Origin: Rheinheimera riviphila
Lineage (GTDB): Bacteria; Pseudomonadota; Gammaproteobacteria; Enterobacterales; Alteromonadaceae
Direction of reading: 5' to 3'
Length of the DNA stretch: 56,789 nucleotides
Assembly (NCBI RefSeq): GCF_004005945.1
Contig: NZ_SACS01000003.1
Location: 1 to 56,789 of the forward strand
A program made the translations under genes and the position numbers. The notes under the pieces were generated by a model. The model had not been told where the DNA came from and did no database searches. It saw only the letters and a list, made by a program, of their open reading frames with translations. This document shows, piece by piece, positions 26,207 to 34,642 of the stretch (within the stretch, counting starts at the first letter, position 1; each line of letters begins with the position of its first letter).

Positions 26207-26842
26207 TTATTCTGGCGCTATCAAGCCACGCGCCAGCAATAAGCGTTCAACTGTTTGCACTATGGTATAACTTTGCTGGTCAATTTCGATATTGACCTTG
26301 TCACCACTTTGCCTGTTACCAAGGGTGGTGAGTGCCAAAGTCTCCGGAATGATATGTAGCCAAAATCTGCCGCCTTCAACCGCACCAACGGTCAGACTAA
26401 TACCATCGATGGCGATAAAACCTTTACTAAATACATAAGGTTGCCACTGGGGCTCCAGCTGTAACTGCAGCGCCCAATTGTCGGCAGTTTGCATAACCTG
26501 CAACACTTCAGCCTGGGTTTGAATGTGACCTGACAATATGTGGCCGCCAAGTTCACTGCCAAGCGTTAACGAGCGTTCAAAATTCACGGCACTGCCAACG
26601 GTTAACTGCCCCAAATTGGTTAACCGCAGCGTTTCATCAATTAAATCAAACTGTACCCAACCAGGCTCTGTTTGCGCATCAAAGCCAGTCACTGTCAGGC
26701 AAGTGCCGTTAATCGAAATACTGGCGCCTTGCATTAAATTCTGTAGCAACCTGGCGGCCACCTGCAATCTGAGTTTTCGAAAACCAGGGCGATCTTCGAT
26801 CTGGTCGACAATGGCGGTGCTCTGAACTATTCCGGTAAACAT
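26207..26842 (-). CDS. ribE: Riboflavin synthase, alpha subunit
   Basis: A 211-residue enzyme that turns two 6,7-dimethyl-8-ribityllumazine molecules into riboflavin. It has two lumazine-binding beta-barrels in tandem; each has the repeated signature, NGTCLTV in the first and DGISLTV in the second. The start MFTGIVQS at 26842 is the family N-terminus; the open frame extends 18 codons more but without similarity. No FMN riboswitch was found upstream. It is divergent from mdtK, the same arrangement as in E. coli. Confidence 0.96.
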   Translation of the reverse strand: MFTGIVQSTAIVDQIEDRPGFRKLRLQVAARLLQNLMQGASISINGTCLTVTGFDAQTEPGWVQFDLIDETLRLTNLGQLTVGSAVNFERSLTLGSELGGHILSGHIQTQAEVLQVMQTADNWALQLQLEPQWQPYVFSKGFIAIDGISLTVGAVEGGRFWLHIIPETLALTTLGNRQSGDKVNIEIDQQSYTIVQTVERLLLARGLIAPE

Positions 26843-26944
26843 CTGTGCCCCTTTTTGTGCTAAATTGCAGTGAGTTTTACGCGTCCACCATGACATCGGA
26901 ATGTCATGGTGGAAACGTGTTGCATCCTAAGCCTGCGAGTTGCC

Positions 26945-28318
26945 ATGTTACCTTTTTCCCGCTTTGAAGCCAAAACCATCCTGAAACTGTCTGGCCCTAT
27001 CGCGCTGGCACAGTTAACGCAAACCATGATGTACGTCATCGATACGCTGATGGCTGGTCGGGTCAGCCCGGTTGATATGGCCGGTATCGCCGTTGCATCT
27101 GCGCTGTGGCTGCCGATTATTCTGACTTTTCAAGGCTTGTTGCTGGCGTTGACGCCAATGATTGCGCAACATTTTGGCGCCGGCCACAAACAACAAATTA
27201 CTGCTGTCACCCTGCAAGGTGCTTATTTAGCATTTGCGCTGTCACTGATCATTTTCCTGTTGATGCAATTTATCGCCATCCCACTTGGCATGATGGAAAT
27301 GGACGCGCTATTGCGGCAAAAAGCGCTGGATTATATGGGTTATATTGCCTGGGGCGTGTTCCCGGCGGCTGGTTATATGCTGCTTCGAAACCTGTTTGAA
27401 GGTATCGGTTATACCAAAGCCGCCATGTGGATTAGCTTTATCGGGATTTTGGTCAATATTCCGGCCAATTATGTGTTTATTTACGGCAAGTTTGGCATGC
27501 CGGAATTGGGTGGCGCTGGCTGCGGCGTTGCAACGTCGCTGGTATTTTTAGCGCAATTTATTGCGATCTGTATTTATGCGCTGATCAGTAAAAAGACCGC
27601 GCCGTTCCGGCTTGCCCTACCCGATTATGGTCCGAAATTAGCCGAAATCTGGCAGATAGTTGCACTTGGCACGCCAATCGCTTTTGCGATGTTTTTTGAG
27701 GTGACGTTGTTTGTCTGTATTCCGCTGATGATTGTGCACCTGGGCCCAATCGTGGTCGCTGCGCATCAAATTGCGAATAATTACAGTGCGTTAGTTTTTA
27801 TGTTGCCGCTCAGTATGGGCATGGCGACCACCATTCGGGTTGGTCATCTGGCGGGCGCCATGGATGTGCGGGAACTTCGCACTGCGATTAGTACTGCCGT
27901 TGTGATGTCGATTGTGATGGCGTTTGCTATCGCCGGCTTTACTTATGTCAGCCGCGATTGGGTCGCGTCGCTTTATACCAAGGATCCGGTCGTCCTTGCG
28001 ATGGCAAGCTCAATTTTAGTGCTAGCCTGCCTGTATCAAATTTCTGATGCAATTCAGGTGGTGTGTAATTGCGCCTTACGCGGCCTGAAATACACCAAGC
28101 CAATCTTTTTTATCACCCTGATCGCTTATTGGCCGATTGGGTTTGGCCTTGGCACTGTGCTTGGGCTGACCGACTGGATAGTGCCCAAAATGGGCGCGCA
28201 GGGATTTTGGGTGGGCATTATCATCGGTTTAACGGTTGCCGCCGTATTGTTAGCATGGCTTCTTCGCAAACAGCTGCGCAAAATTGAATACAACCAACAA
28301 CAAACAATCACGACCTAA
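26945..28318 (+). CDS. mdtK: MATE multidrug efflux pump MdtK/NorM
   Basis: A 457-residue, 12-helix inner-membrane antiporter of the MATE family that exports cationic drugs using Na+ or H+. The start segment KTILKLSGPIALAQLTQTMM and the glycine-proline patterned helices fit NorM/MdtK, and the length equals that of E. coli MdtK. The start at 26945 is chosen by this length; an earlier ATG (26906) adds 13 residues of no similarity. It lies divergent from ribE as in E. coli, and the DUF3080 gene follows after 19 bases. Confidence 0.93.
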   Translation: MLPFSRFEAKTILKLSGPIALAQLTQTMMYVIDTLMAGRVSPVDMAGIAVASALWLPIILTFQGLLLALTPMIAQHFGAGHKQQITAVTLQGAYLAFALSLIIFLLMQFIAIPLGMMEMDALLRQKALDYMGYIAWGVFPAAGYMLLRNLFEGIGYTKAAMWISFIGILVNIPANYVFIYGKFGMPELGGAGCGVATSLVFLAQFIAICIYALISKKTAPFRLALPDYGPKLAEIWQIVALGTPIAFAMFFEVTLFVCIPLMIVHLGPIVVAAHQIANNYSALVFMLPLSMGMATTIRVGHLAGAMDVRELRTAISTAVVMSIVMAFAIAGFTYVSRDWVASLYTKDPVVLAMASSILVLACLYQISDAIQVVCNCALRGLKYTKPIFFITLIAYWPIGFGLGTVLGLTDWIVPKMGAQGFWVGIIIGLTVAAVLLAWLLRKQLRKIEYNQQQTITT

Positions 28319-28337
28319 ACATCTACCGGCGCGGTTG

Positions 28338-29417
28338 ATGTTGCGTTTTGACGGGCGGAAGCTGCGGCCAATTTGGGCTTTGTGGTTGCTGATAACCACC
28401 GTCTTAGCGGGCTGCAGCCGGATTGATGCCAACACATTATTCAGCGATTACCAGCAGCGTCTGAGCAGAGTGCTGGATCTACCGGCTGCAGAAGTGCAGC
28501 TGACTCCGCTGCCGCAACTATCCCCATTACCGCCACTACCGGCGATCCGTGAGCTTAAATATCAGCTCACCGACAGTCGGCTGAATCTATTGGATTTAGT
28601 CGCGCTGCGACATTGTAACCTGCAATTATTAATTGCTGAGCGCAATAACAGCCTTGGCAAAGTGATGAGTAGCGCCAATCTGCTTGGCTACGAGCTACAG
28701 CTTCTAGCCGGGCTCAAACCTTGTCTGGTCCATCCGGATTTAACCGACGCCCTGAAAGCTGATTTACAGCAAATTTATATTCAAAAACAACAACAACTGC
28801 CGCTGGTATTACAGAATTTTTTAACCACGGACCTGACCTTGCGCAAGCAATTAACCGGTCAACCACGGTTACTCACGCAAGGCGCCAGCAACGCTGTGGC
28901 AGAACCACTCACCGCCCTTAAAAATCTCAACGTCCTGAAACAGCAGGTGTTGGCGCAGCACGAGACTATCTATCCAACACTGACCGCTGCTTTTATTAAT
29001 CAGCAGCTTGCTGTGCTCCATCACGGCAGTTTTATTGCCGACTGGCAATATAGTTTGCGCCAAAGTAACGCCTGGCTGACGCTGCTCAATCAGCAATTGT
29101 CAAAGCTTCCTGTCGCTAGTCTTTGTCAAAAGCAGGCGAAAGTGGAGATCCTGAATAACATTCTTATGCAGATTTTTATCGCGAAAGTGCAAAGTTATCT
29201 GGCGGAACTGGATGGCATCAGTCATCAGCTGCTGCCGGAACTCACCCTGCTCTATCAAGGAACCAAACTTGAGAATAGTGTTGATGAGCGCCTGGCAAAA
29301 CCGGCGCAGCAGCTACGGGATTTAATGAAACACCATGTCAGTTGGTATCAGCAGTTGCAGCAACAATGTGGTACAAAACCGCCGTCACCCAAAGGACAAC
29401 ACGCAGAAAACCGCTGA
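28338..29417 (+). CDS. DUF3080 family lipoprotein
   Basis: A 359-residue protein with a lipoprotein signal: a hydrophobic stretch then LAGC with Cys26 as lipid anchor. The rest is helix- and glutamine-rich and fits the gammaproteobacterial DUF3080 family, whose function is unknown. The ATG at 28338 places the signal peptide correctly; an earlier start at 28284 overlaps the mdtK end and adds a charged leader in front of the lipobox. It lies 19 bases after mdtK, so the pair may be one transcript. Confidence 0.8.
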   Translation: MLRFDGRKLRPIWALWLLITTVLAGCSRIDANTLFSDYQQRLSRVLDLPAAEVQLTPLPQLSPLPPLPAIRELKYQLTDSRLNLLDLVALRHCNLQLLIAERNNSLGKVMSSANLLGYELQLLAGLKPCLVHPDLTDALKADLQQIYIQKQQQLPLVLQNFLTTDLTLRKQLTGQPRLLTQGASNAVAEPLTALKNLNVLKQQVLAQHETIYPTLTAAFINQQLAVLHHGSFIADWQYSLRQSNAWLTLLNQQLSKLPVASLCQKQAKVEILNNILMQIFIAKVQSYLAELDGISHQLLPELTLLYQGTKLENSVDERLAKPAQQLRDLMKHHVSWYQQLQQQCGTKPPSPKGQHAENR

Positions 29418-29463
29418 TTTAGCACAAAATTGCAGCGCTTGAATGACTAGGCGGAAAAATCGC

Positions 29464-29493
29464 TTGCAATAGCCTGACGGCGAAAATACTATA
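29464..29493 (+). promoter_or_regulatory. Candidate sigma-70 promoter of tRNA-Val
   Basis: TTGCAA (29464-29469) and TACTAT (29488-29493) are 18 bases apart. A GC-rich segment AGCGCTCG follows the -10, as is usual for stable RNA promoters. The tRNA begins about 55 bases later. Confidence 0.55.
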
Positions 29494-29547
29494 GCGCTCG
29501 TTGCGAAAATCGCCCCCGTGGCAAGATTTGCAACAAGATTACAAAAT

Positions 29548-29624
29548 GCGTCCTTAGCTCAGTTGGTTAGAGCACCACCTTGACATGGTGGGGGTCGGTG
29601 GTTCGAGTCCACTAGGACGCACCA
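29548..29624 (+). tRNA. tRNA-Val(GAC)
   Basis: A 77-base tRNA with encoded CCA. The acceptor stem GCGTCCT (29548-29554) pairs with AGGACGC (29614-29620), discriminator A29621. The D arm reads GCTCAGTTGGTTAGAGC, the anticodon arm ACCACCTTGACATGGTGG with GAC at the loop centre, and the T arm has GGTTCGAGTCC. It reads valine codons GUC/GUU and is nearly the same as E. coli tRNA-Val(GAC). Confidence 0.98.
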
Positions 29625-30059
29625 ATATTGCCCTTGGTACCCTTTCCTTTTTAGTTCTCAGTTTATATATTGATATCAATGATTTAAGCATATTTTCTGG
29701 CTCAAATCTGGTGTTTATGCTTATTTTCGAATCAATCTTTCTCTGACTTGCCAAATCAGTTTATCTCTGAATTTTCGTTTTTGTGCCCAAACCGGGCACA
29801 AAAATTCACTTATAAATCACGCCAATAAAATATTTTTGAAACCCTTGTTAAAACATTTTTTATTCATGGCCAAATTCAGCAAAAGTCTCGCCTACTCTTT
29901 AAGCCGTTTAACTTCATTATTTTCTTAAAATTTGTGGTAACCATTTGTTTATGAACTTCGCATTATTTATTGCTTGTCGACGCAGTGATGTCACTTTTTT
30001 GAAATATGACTGCATTAACGTAATAGGGTTTTCTATTAGCAGTAAATTAGGTACACGCC
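29625..30059. other. AT-rich intergenic region after tRNA-Val
   Basis: No convincing gene on either strand. A hairpin is present at 29778-29804: TTTTTGTGCCC and GGGCACAAAAA with loop AAACC, but the T-run is on the 5' side, so it is not a terminator for the tRNA. A possible AGG ribosome site precedes the GTG start of the next gene at 30060. The region lies directly after a tRNA 3' end, a common place for inserted DNA, but no integrase is visible. Confidence 0.5.
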
Positions 30060-31760
30060 GTGAACTCGAATACTCAAAATTCAGCAATCCTGGCTTCTGC
30101 GCTCGCCAGACTGGTTCAGCTTTGCCAAACAAATTTTCAAATCCAGTTGTCACAATCCCAACTGGAACTAAATCGTGAATACCGTGAAACAGTCATTGCC
30201 GAATTGTCCGAACTGGAAGATCCGCAGTTGAGCTCTTTGTTAGCAGAAATCTCGCAACTATCTGCTACATCCGTCACTAAAGCAGTTTCAGCTGCTGAAG
30301 ATAGCAAGCAGCCAGCTATAAAGGGACGCAAATCAATATTATGGCCAGCGGTTATCCTGCTCATTGGTTTAGCCGGTGCTGGGGGCTGGTTTATCTCCAC
30401 TGCAAATCATAGTGCACTGAGCGTTGCTGCGACAACTGGCGACACAGCGGCTAACGCGGCTGCGGACGATAAATCAACAAATGGAGTTGCATCGCAATCG
30501 CCCACAACGTTACAACCCATTATTCGTTTACATGGTTCGAATACTGTCGGAGAAAAACTCGCTCCGGTATTGCTGGAAGCATTTTTGACCCAACAAGGCG
30601 GTTCAGCATTTTCCTGGCAGCAACAGAGCAGCGAAACCGAACGGCGCGTCACCTTTATCGATGCTGGCAAGACAAATACAGTACAATTACACGCTCATGG
30701 CTCAAGCACCGCGTTTAAAGACCTCCTCGCCGGAAAAGCAGACATCGGCATGTCATCAAGACGGATCAGCAGTGACGAAGTCACTCAAGGCATATCAAAG
30801 CTTGGCGATCTCAGCAAAATAGGTAACGAACATATTATTGCGCTGGATGGTCTAGCGGTCATTGTCAACCAAAACAATACGTTAAAATCAATTTCAACTG
30901 AAGTTTTGTCAAAAGTATTCGCTGGGGAAATTACCCGATGGTCGCAGCTTGGCGGCGCAGATAAACCTATTGTTGTGTTAGCACGAGACGATAACTCCGG
31001 TACCTTTGATACTTTTAACAGTCTGGTATTGAAAAAATTCGACAAAACCTTAACTGACCAAGCCCGGCGCTTCGAATCCAGTACCGAACTTTCTGTTGCA
31101 GTGGCACAGGACGAAACCGCTATCGGCTTTATCGGGCTGGATTTCATTTCTTATAACAAAGCATTAGCGATTTCAGAAGGTGCAGATACCGCACCAATTT
31201 ACCCAACCCGCTTTACCATCAGCACTGAGGACTATGCATTATCCCGCCGATTATACTTGTACACACCAACTTCGGCTTCCCAAACTGCCAAGGACTTCGC
31301 CCAGTTTGCTATTTCAGAACAAGGTCAGGCTTTAGTCGAACAGACCGGCTTGATTTCGCAAAATATCAAAGTAGAAAAAACCTTTGCGATTGATGATGCC
31401 CCGGCGTCCTACAACCGTTATGTCGAAACCGGACAACGTCTATCGCTGAACTTCCGCTTCAACCAAGGCGAAAATGATCTGGATAACAAAGGTAAGCGGG
31501 ATTTAGAGCGGCTTATCCGTTTTATGGAACAAAACAGTGGTCGTCGTTTGGTATTAATGGGCTTTTCTGATGCCGTAGGTGCCGAGGAGACTAATACCGA
31601 TTTAGCGATGCGACGGGCCAAAGTTATAGAACGTGAACTCGTATCACGGGGCATACCAGTGATGGCCGTTGAGTCTTATGGCGAAATGTTACCTATCGCA
31701 AACAACGACTCGGATACCGGACGTGAGCGGAACCGTCGGGTCGAAGTTTGGGTTATTTAG
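30060..31760 (+). CDS. Inner-membrane anchored phosphate-binding-like / OmpA fusion protein
   Basis: A 566-residue protein with three parts. Residues 1-92 are a cytoplasmic, glutamine-rich N-terminus, 93-113 form one membrane helix (ILWPAVILLIGLAGAGGWFI). Residues ~154-420 are a PstS-like solute-binding domain (GSNTVGEKLAPVLLEAF; the GADIGMSSR-type segment KADIGMSSRRIS and later ARDDNSGTFDTF). Residues ~435-566 are an OmpA domain with the peptidoglycan-binding end GRERNRRVEVWV. It should sit in the inner membrane with the binding and OmpA parts in the periplasm. The start is GTG at 30060; no ATG precedes the helix. A partner of unknown function follows 33 bases later. Ligand could be phosphate but is not shown. 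Confidence 0.8.
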   Translation: MNSNTQNSAILASALARLVQLCQTNFQIQLSQSQLELNREYRETVIAELSELEDPQLSSLLAEISQLSATSVTKAVSAAEDSKQPAIKGRKSILWPAVILLIGLAGAGGWFISTANHSALSVAATTGDTAANAAADDKSTNGVASQSPTTLQPIIRLHGSNTVGEKLAPVLLEAFLTQQGGSAFSWQQQSSETERRVTFIDAGKTNTVQLHAHGSSTAFKDLLAGKADIGMSSRRISSDEVTQGISKLGDLSKIGNEHIIALDGLAVIVNQNNTLKSISTEVLSKVFAGEITRWSQLGGADKPIVVLARDDNSGTFDTFNSLVLKKFDKTLTDQARRFESSTELSVAVAQDETAIGFIGLDFISYNKALAISEGADTAPIYPTRFTISTEDYALSRRLYLYTPTSASQTAKDFAQFAISEQGQALVEQTGLISQNIKVEKTFAIDDAPASYNRYVETGQRLSLNFRFNQGENDLDNKGKRDLERLIRFMEQNSGRRLVLMGFSDAVGAEETNTDLAMRRAKVIERELVSRGIPVMAVESYGEMLPIANNDSDTGRERNRRVEVWVI

Positions 31761-31792
31761 AACCGTAGCCGCAAGTTATTGAGGAAAATTAT

Positions 31793-32443
31793 ATGTACCG
31801 ATTATTTTCTAATGCCAGCAATTTACGAGCGGTCTTTGGCAGTTATAGTACGGTTGAAGCCTTAAGGGTAAAATCGAACATCGATTTAGTAACTCGCAGA
31901 TTAAAAATTCCGTCGCGCGCTTTATTAGAACAAATGAAACAAGAAGGCATTTCGTTAACTGATTTTGAACAGAAGGTCACCTCAGAAGCCGACTGGTCAA
32001 TGATGTCTGAAACAGTGCTAAGAAGCCATTTGCGCGCAGCATTTTTGGATGAAATTAAACTTTATGATGCGCTTGCCGCGCTGAGTTTGTCGCAGCAAGC
32101 CGATATCCGAGATGTGATGTTGGACGTTGTGTCGTTTTTACATTTACCATCTGAAACATTGCTTCGCCGGATGCAGGATGAAGGCCTTACGCTGGATAAA
32201 CTTGGCGTAAAACAAGCTGCCATTAGTAAAATCGATGCAATACGCGACAAATTAAATTCGTTAAACCAACAAAGCACAGCTCAACAGTCAAGCCCCACCA
32301 GCCATCCTGATGATTCAATCGCAAGCCTTAAACAGCGGATCCAGCAACTAAAAAATCAACCGGCTGAGACAGAACACAACGAGTCTCAAGTTCCACTGAA
32401 TGTCGTCGCTTTGGCCCGTTTGCGCGAGAAATTAAAGGCTTAA
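31793..32443 (+). CDS. Hypothetical protein with internal repeat
   Basis: A 216-residue soluble, mostly helical protein not recognised. Two copies of a ~22-residue unit are visible: LKIPSRALLEQMKQEGISLT (residues 37-56) and LHLPSETLLRRMQDEGLTLD (116-135), joined by a linker; a coiled-coil-like tail follows around 145-200, ending in REKLKA. No signal peptide. It lies 33 bases after the binding-protein/OmpA fusion with a GAGGAAAATT ribosome site, so the two are likely co-transcribed and might interact at the inner membrane face. Confidence 0.7.
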   Translation: MYRLFSNASNLRAVFGSYSTVEALRVKSNIDLVTRRLKIPSRALLEQMKQEGISLTDFEQKVTSEADWSMMSETVLRSHLRAAFLDEIKLYDALAALSLSQQADIRDVMLDVVSFLHLPSETLLRRMQDEGLTLDKLGVKQAAISKIDAIRDKLNSLNQQSTAQQSSPTSHPDDSIASLKQRIQQLKNQPAETEHNESQVPLNVVALARLREKLKA

Positions 32444-32836
32444 AGGCATCAACATCCAAATGCTTTATTGGCAAGTTCTCTTTATTTCCAATAAACTATT
32501 TTTGATATTTCAGAAATAATGATGACAGGATTTTACTGCTAAATTAAATGCGCCTCATTGAGTTCGGGAACAAAAATGCCTATGAAAAGACGCATTAAAA
32601 GCTCGACTTGGAATCGATCCAAACCCGTAAAAAACGTCCTCTGAAAAACTGGTGGTTAGTCGCTGAAATTCTAAAATGACAACCAATCGAAAAACTTATG
32701 ACTTTCGTCTGTCGGCAGTCAATAAGTTACCCATTATTTATTGCTCCGGCAAATAACGGATGCTCAATGAAAGCAATAAGTGAAAACCCTCCCCTTAACA
32801 CAACGAATTTAACCATGCTGAAACAATAAAGTTTTA
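32444..32836. other. Intergenic region with hairpins
   Basis: No gene found. Imperfect inverted repeat AACTTATGACT (32693-32703) with AGTCAATAAGTT (32716-32727). A short frame after 32578 ends within 25 codons and is not supported. The 3' end is the leader of the downstream phosphatase. Confidence 0.5.
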
Positions 32837-32859
32837 CTCTTATTGAAATTTAATAAGAG
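32837..32859 (+). promoter_or_regulatory. Hairpin covering the phoD ribosome site
   Basis: CTCTTATT (32837-32844) pairs perfectly with AATAAGAG (32852-32859) with loop GAAATTT. The right arm includes most of the ribosome site AAGAGG (32855-32860), eight bases before the ATG. Folded, it would hide the site; heat or a bound factor could open it. Control function is inferred. Confidence 0.55.
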
Positions 32860-32867
32860 GTTGATTT

Positions 32868-34574
32868 ATGACTAACTTTTCTCGTCGGGACTTCCTGAAA
32901 CTGACAGTGGCGGCTTTGGCCGTTTCGAGTGTTTCTTCGATGGTAACTGGCTGTGCGACAGTATCCGATGTGCACAATTTCAGTCGGGTCATGTTCAGCC
33001 ACGGCGTGGCCAGCGGAGACGCCACACAAAACAGCATCATTCTCTGGACCCGCGCCCTGCCACTGCAGACGGGAGACCGTGTAGTCAATTTGGGATGGCA
33101 ACTCGCCTTCGATGCTCAATTCAGCCAAGTGATCAGATCTGGTCAAGTGTCCACATCTGCTGATCGAGACTTTACTGTCAAAGTCGACGTGCAGGAACTT
33201 CCAGCCGGCTTGAACTACTTTTATCGCTTTATCGGTGCAGACACTCAAAGTACCGTTGGCAAAACGAAAACCTTAGTTTCAGCGCAATTAACAACATTAA
33301 AACTCGCGGTTTTTTCCTGTTCTAATTATCCGGCAGGCTATTTTAATGCCTACCGGGAAGCGGCGTTACAAGCTGATTTGGATGCAGTGATCCATCTCGG
33401 TGATTATATTTATGAACACGCAGCTGATGGTTATGCCACTGAAAAATCTGCCGAAATCGGCCGAACCTTTGCAGCTGATAACAGCTCCGAAATTCTCAGC
33501 CTGGATGATTATCGTAAACGCTACGCGCTCTATCGCACCGATGCTGGACTCCAACAATTACATGCAGCAGTACCATGGTATTTGGTTTGGGATGATCACG
33601 AAATTACCAATGATACCTGGCACAGTGGCGCAGAGAATCATCAGACGGAAAGCGAAGGTGATTTTCTGGTAAGACGGATGGCCGCTGTTCGCGCATATTA
33701 TGAATGGCTACCGATCAGACCACCTCAGGGCGAAGCTAGTGTACAGATTTATCGTAGCTTCGATTTTGGCAATTTACTCAGTCTGCACTTATTAGACACC
33801 CGGGTCATCGCCCGTGATGAGCAGCTTGATTACAAAAACTATAGTGACAATAAAACCGGCAAATTTGCCGCGGAACGATTTGCAACGGACATCAGTGCTG
33901 AACGCTCGTTACTCGGTCAGGAACAATTGGCCTGGCTTAGTGAAAAACTGAAGCAGTCAAATTGCCACTGGCAGCTCTTAGGGCAACAAATATTGATGTC
34001 GAAAATGCATCTTCCGGCGGAACTGTTAAGTGTGCAGGACTACAGCAAACTGCCAGAAAAATTAAAAGCGTTGGTTGAAGTGAAAACCAGGGTGCTCAAA
34101 GCGCAAGAAGCCGGCAAGCCAGTCGACCCGACTGATTTCGCCCGGGTGAATCAGTTGATGCCCTACAATCTTGACGCCTGGGATGGTTATCCAAGAGAGC
34201 GGGAGCAGCTATACGCTATAGCGAAGCAACTGAACAAACCATTGGTGGTGATCGCTGGTGACACACACAACGCCTGGTACAGTCTGTTAGTTGACCAACA
34301 TGACCAGCAAGTTGGGGTGGAATTTGCCACACCCAGTGTCAGCTCTCCAGGCATGGAATATTATTTACAGGTTCCACCGGCACAAACTGAGGCATTGGCA
34401 CATGCTTTTAGTCTGCTGATTAAGGATTTGCAGTGGTGTAACCTGCATCAACGTGGGTTTATGCAGCTATCCGTTACTCGTGATCGCATCACATGTGAAT
34501 GGTTGTTTATCGACAATATTCTAAGCGAGAATTATCAGGTCGTGGCACGGCATCACCAAATTTACCCGTCCTGA
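32868..34574 (+). CDS. Alkaline phosphatase D (PhoD-like), Tat-exported
   Basis: A 568-residue secreted phosphodiesterase/phosphatase of the PhoD family. A twin-arginine signal SRRDFLKLT starts at residue 5; a cysteine at TGC (about residue 29) could be lipidated. The metal-binding motifs are present: FSCSNYPAGYFNAY, VIHLGDYIYEH, VWDDHEITND and AGDTHNAWY. It hydrolyses phosphomonoesters/diesters in the periplasm, releasing phosphate. The ribosome site is sequestered in a hairpin. A strong bidirectional terminator separates it from the TonB receptor gene behind it. A nearby binding-protein gene and TonB receptor suggest a nutrient-phosphate role, not proven. Confidence 0.9.
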   Translation: MTNFSRRDFLKLTVAALAVSSVSSMVTGCATVSDVHNFSRVMFSHGVASGDATQNSIILWTRALPLQTGDRVVNLGWQLAFDAQFSQVIRSGQVSTSADRDFTVKVDVQELPAGLNYFYRFIGADTQSTVGKTKTLVSAQLTTLKLAVFSCSNYPAGYFNAYREAALQADLDAVIHLGDYIYEHAADGYATEKSAEIGRTFAADNSSEILSLDDYRKRYALYRTDAGLQQLHAAVPWYLVWDDHEITNDTWHSGAENHQTESEGDFLVRRMAAVRAYYEWLPIRPPQGEASVQIYRSFDFGNLLSLHLLDTRVIARDEQLDYKNYSDNKTGKFAAERFATDISAERSLLGQEQLAWLSEKLKQSNCHWQLLGQQILMSKMHLPAELLSVQDYSKLPEKLKALVEVKTRVLKAQEAGKPVDPTDFARVNQLMPYNLDAWDGYPREREQLYAIAKQLNKPLVVIAGDTHNAWYSLLVDQHDQQVGVEFATPSVSSPGMEYYLQVPPAQTEALAHAFSLLIKDLQWCNLHQRGFMQLSVTRDRITCEWLFIDNILSENYQVVARHHQIYPS

Positions 34575-34594
34575 CATCCACAACTATCCTCAGC

Positions 34595-34624
34595 AAAAAG
34601 CCCTGCAAGATTGCAGGGCTTTTT
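34595..34624. terminator. Bidirectional terminator between phoD and TonB receptor
   Basis: AAAAAGCCCTGCAA (34595-34608) is perfectly complementary to TTGCAGGGCTTTTT (34611-34624). T-runs on both strands allow it to end transcripts from both convergent genes. Confidence 0.93.
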
Positions 34625-34642
34625 GTTTACAGATGACGCAAA

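Noticed and set aside
26843..26944. FMN riboswitch between ribE and mdtK
   Set aside because: The gap is too short and no conserved RFN stretches were found.
29554..29754. 66-residue frame on the minus strand containing VRPSGLEPPTPTMSRWCSNQ
   Set aside because: It is read antisense through tRNA-Val; this type of sequence is a known artefact of translating tRNA complements.
29778..29804. Hairpin as terminator of tRNA-Val
   Set aside because: The T-run is on the 5' side of the stem and A-run on the 3' side, so it cannot act as an intrinsic terminator on the plus strand.
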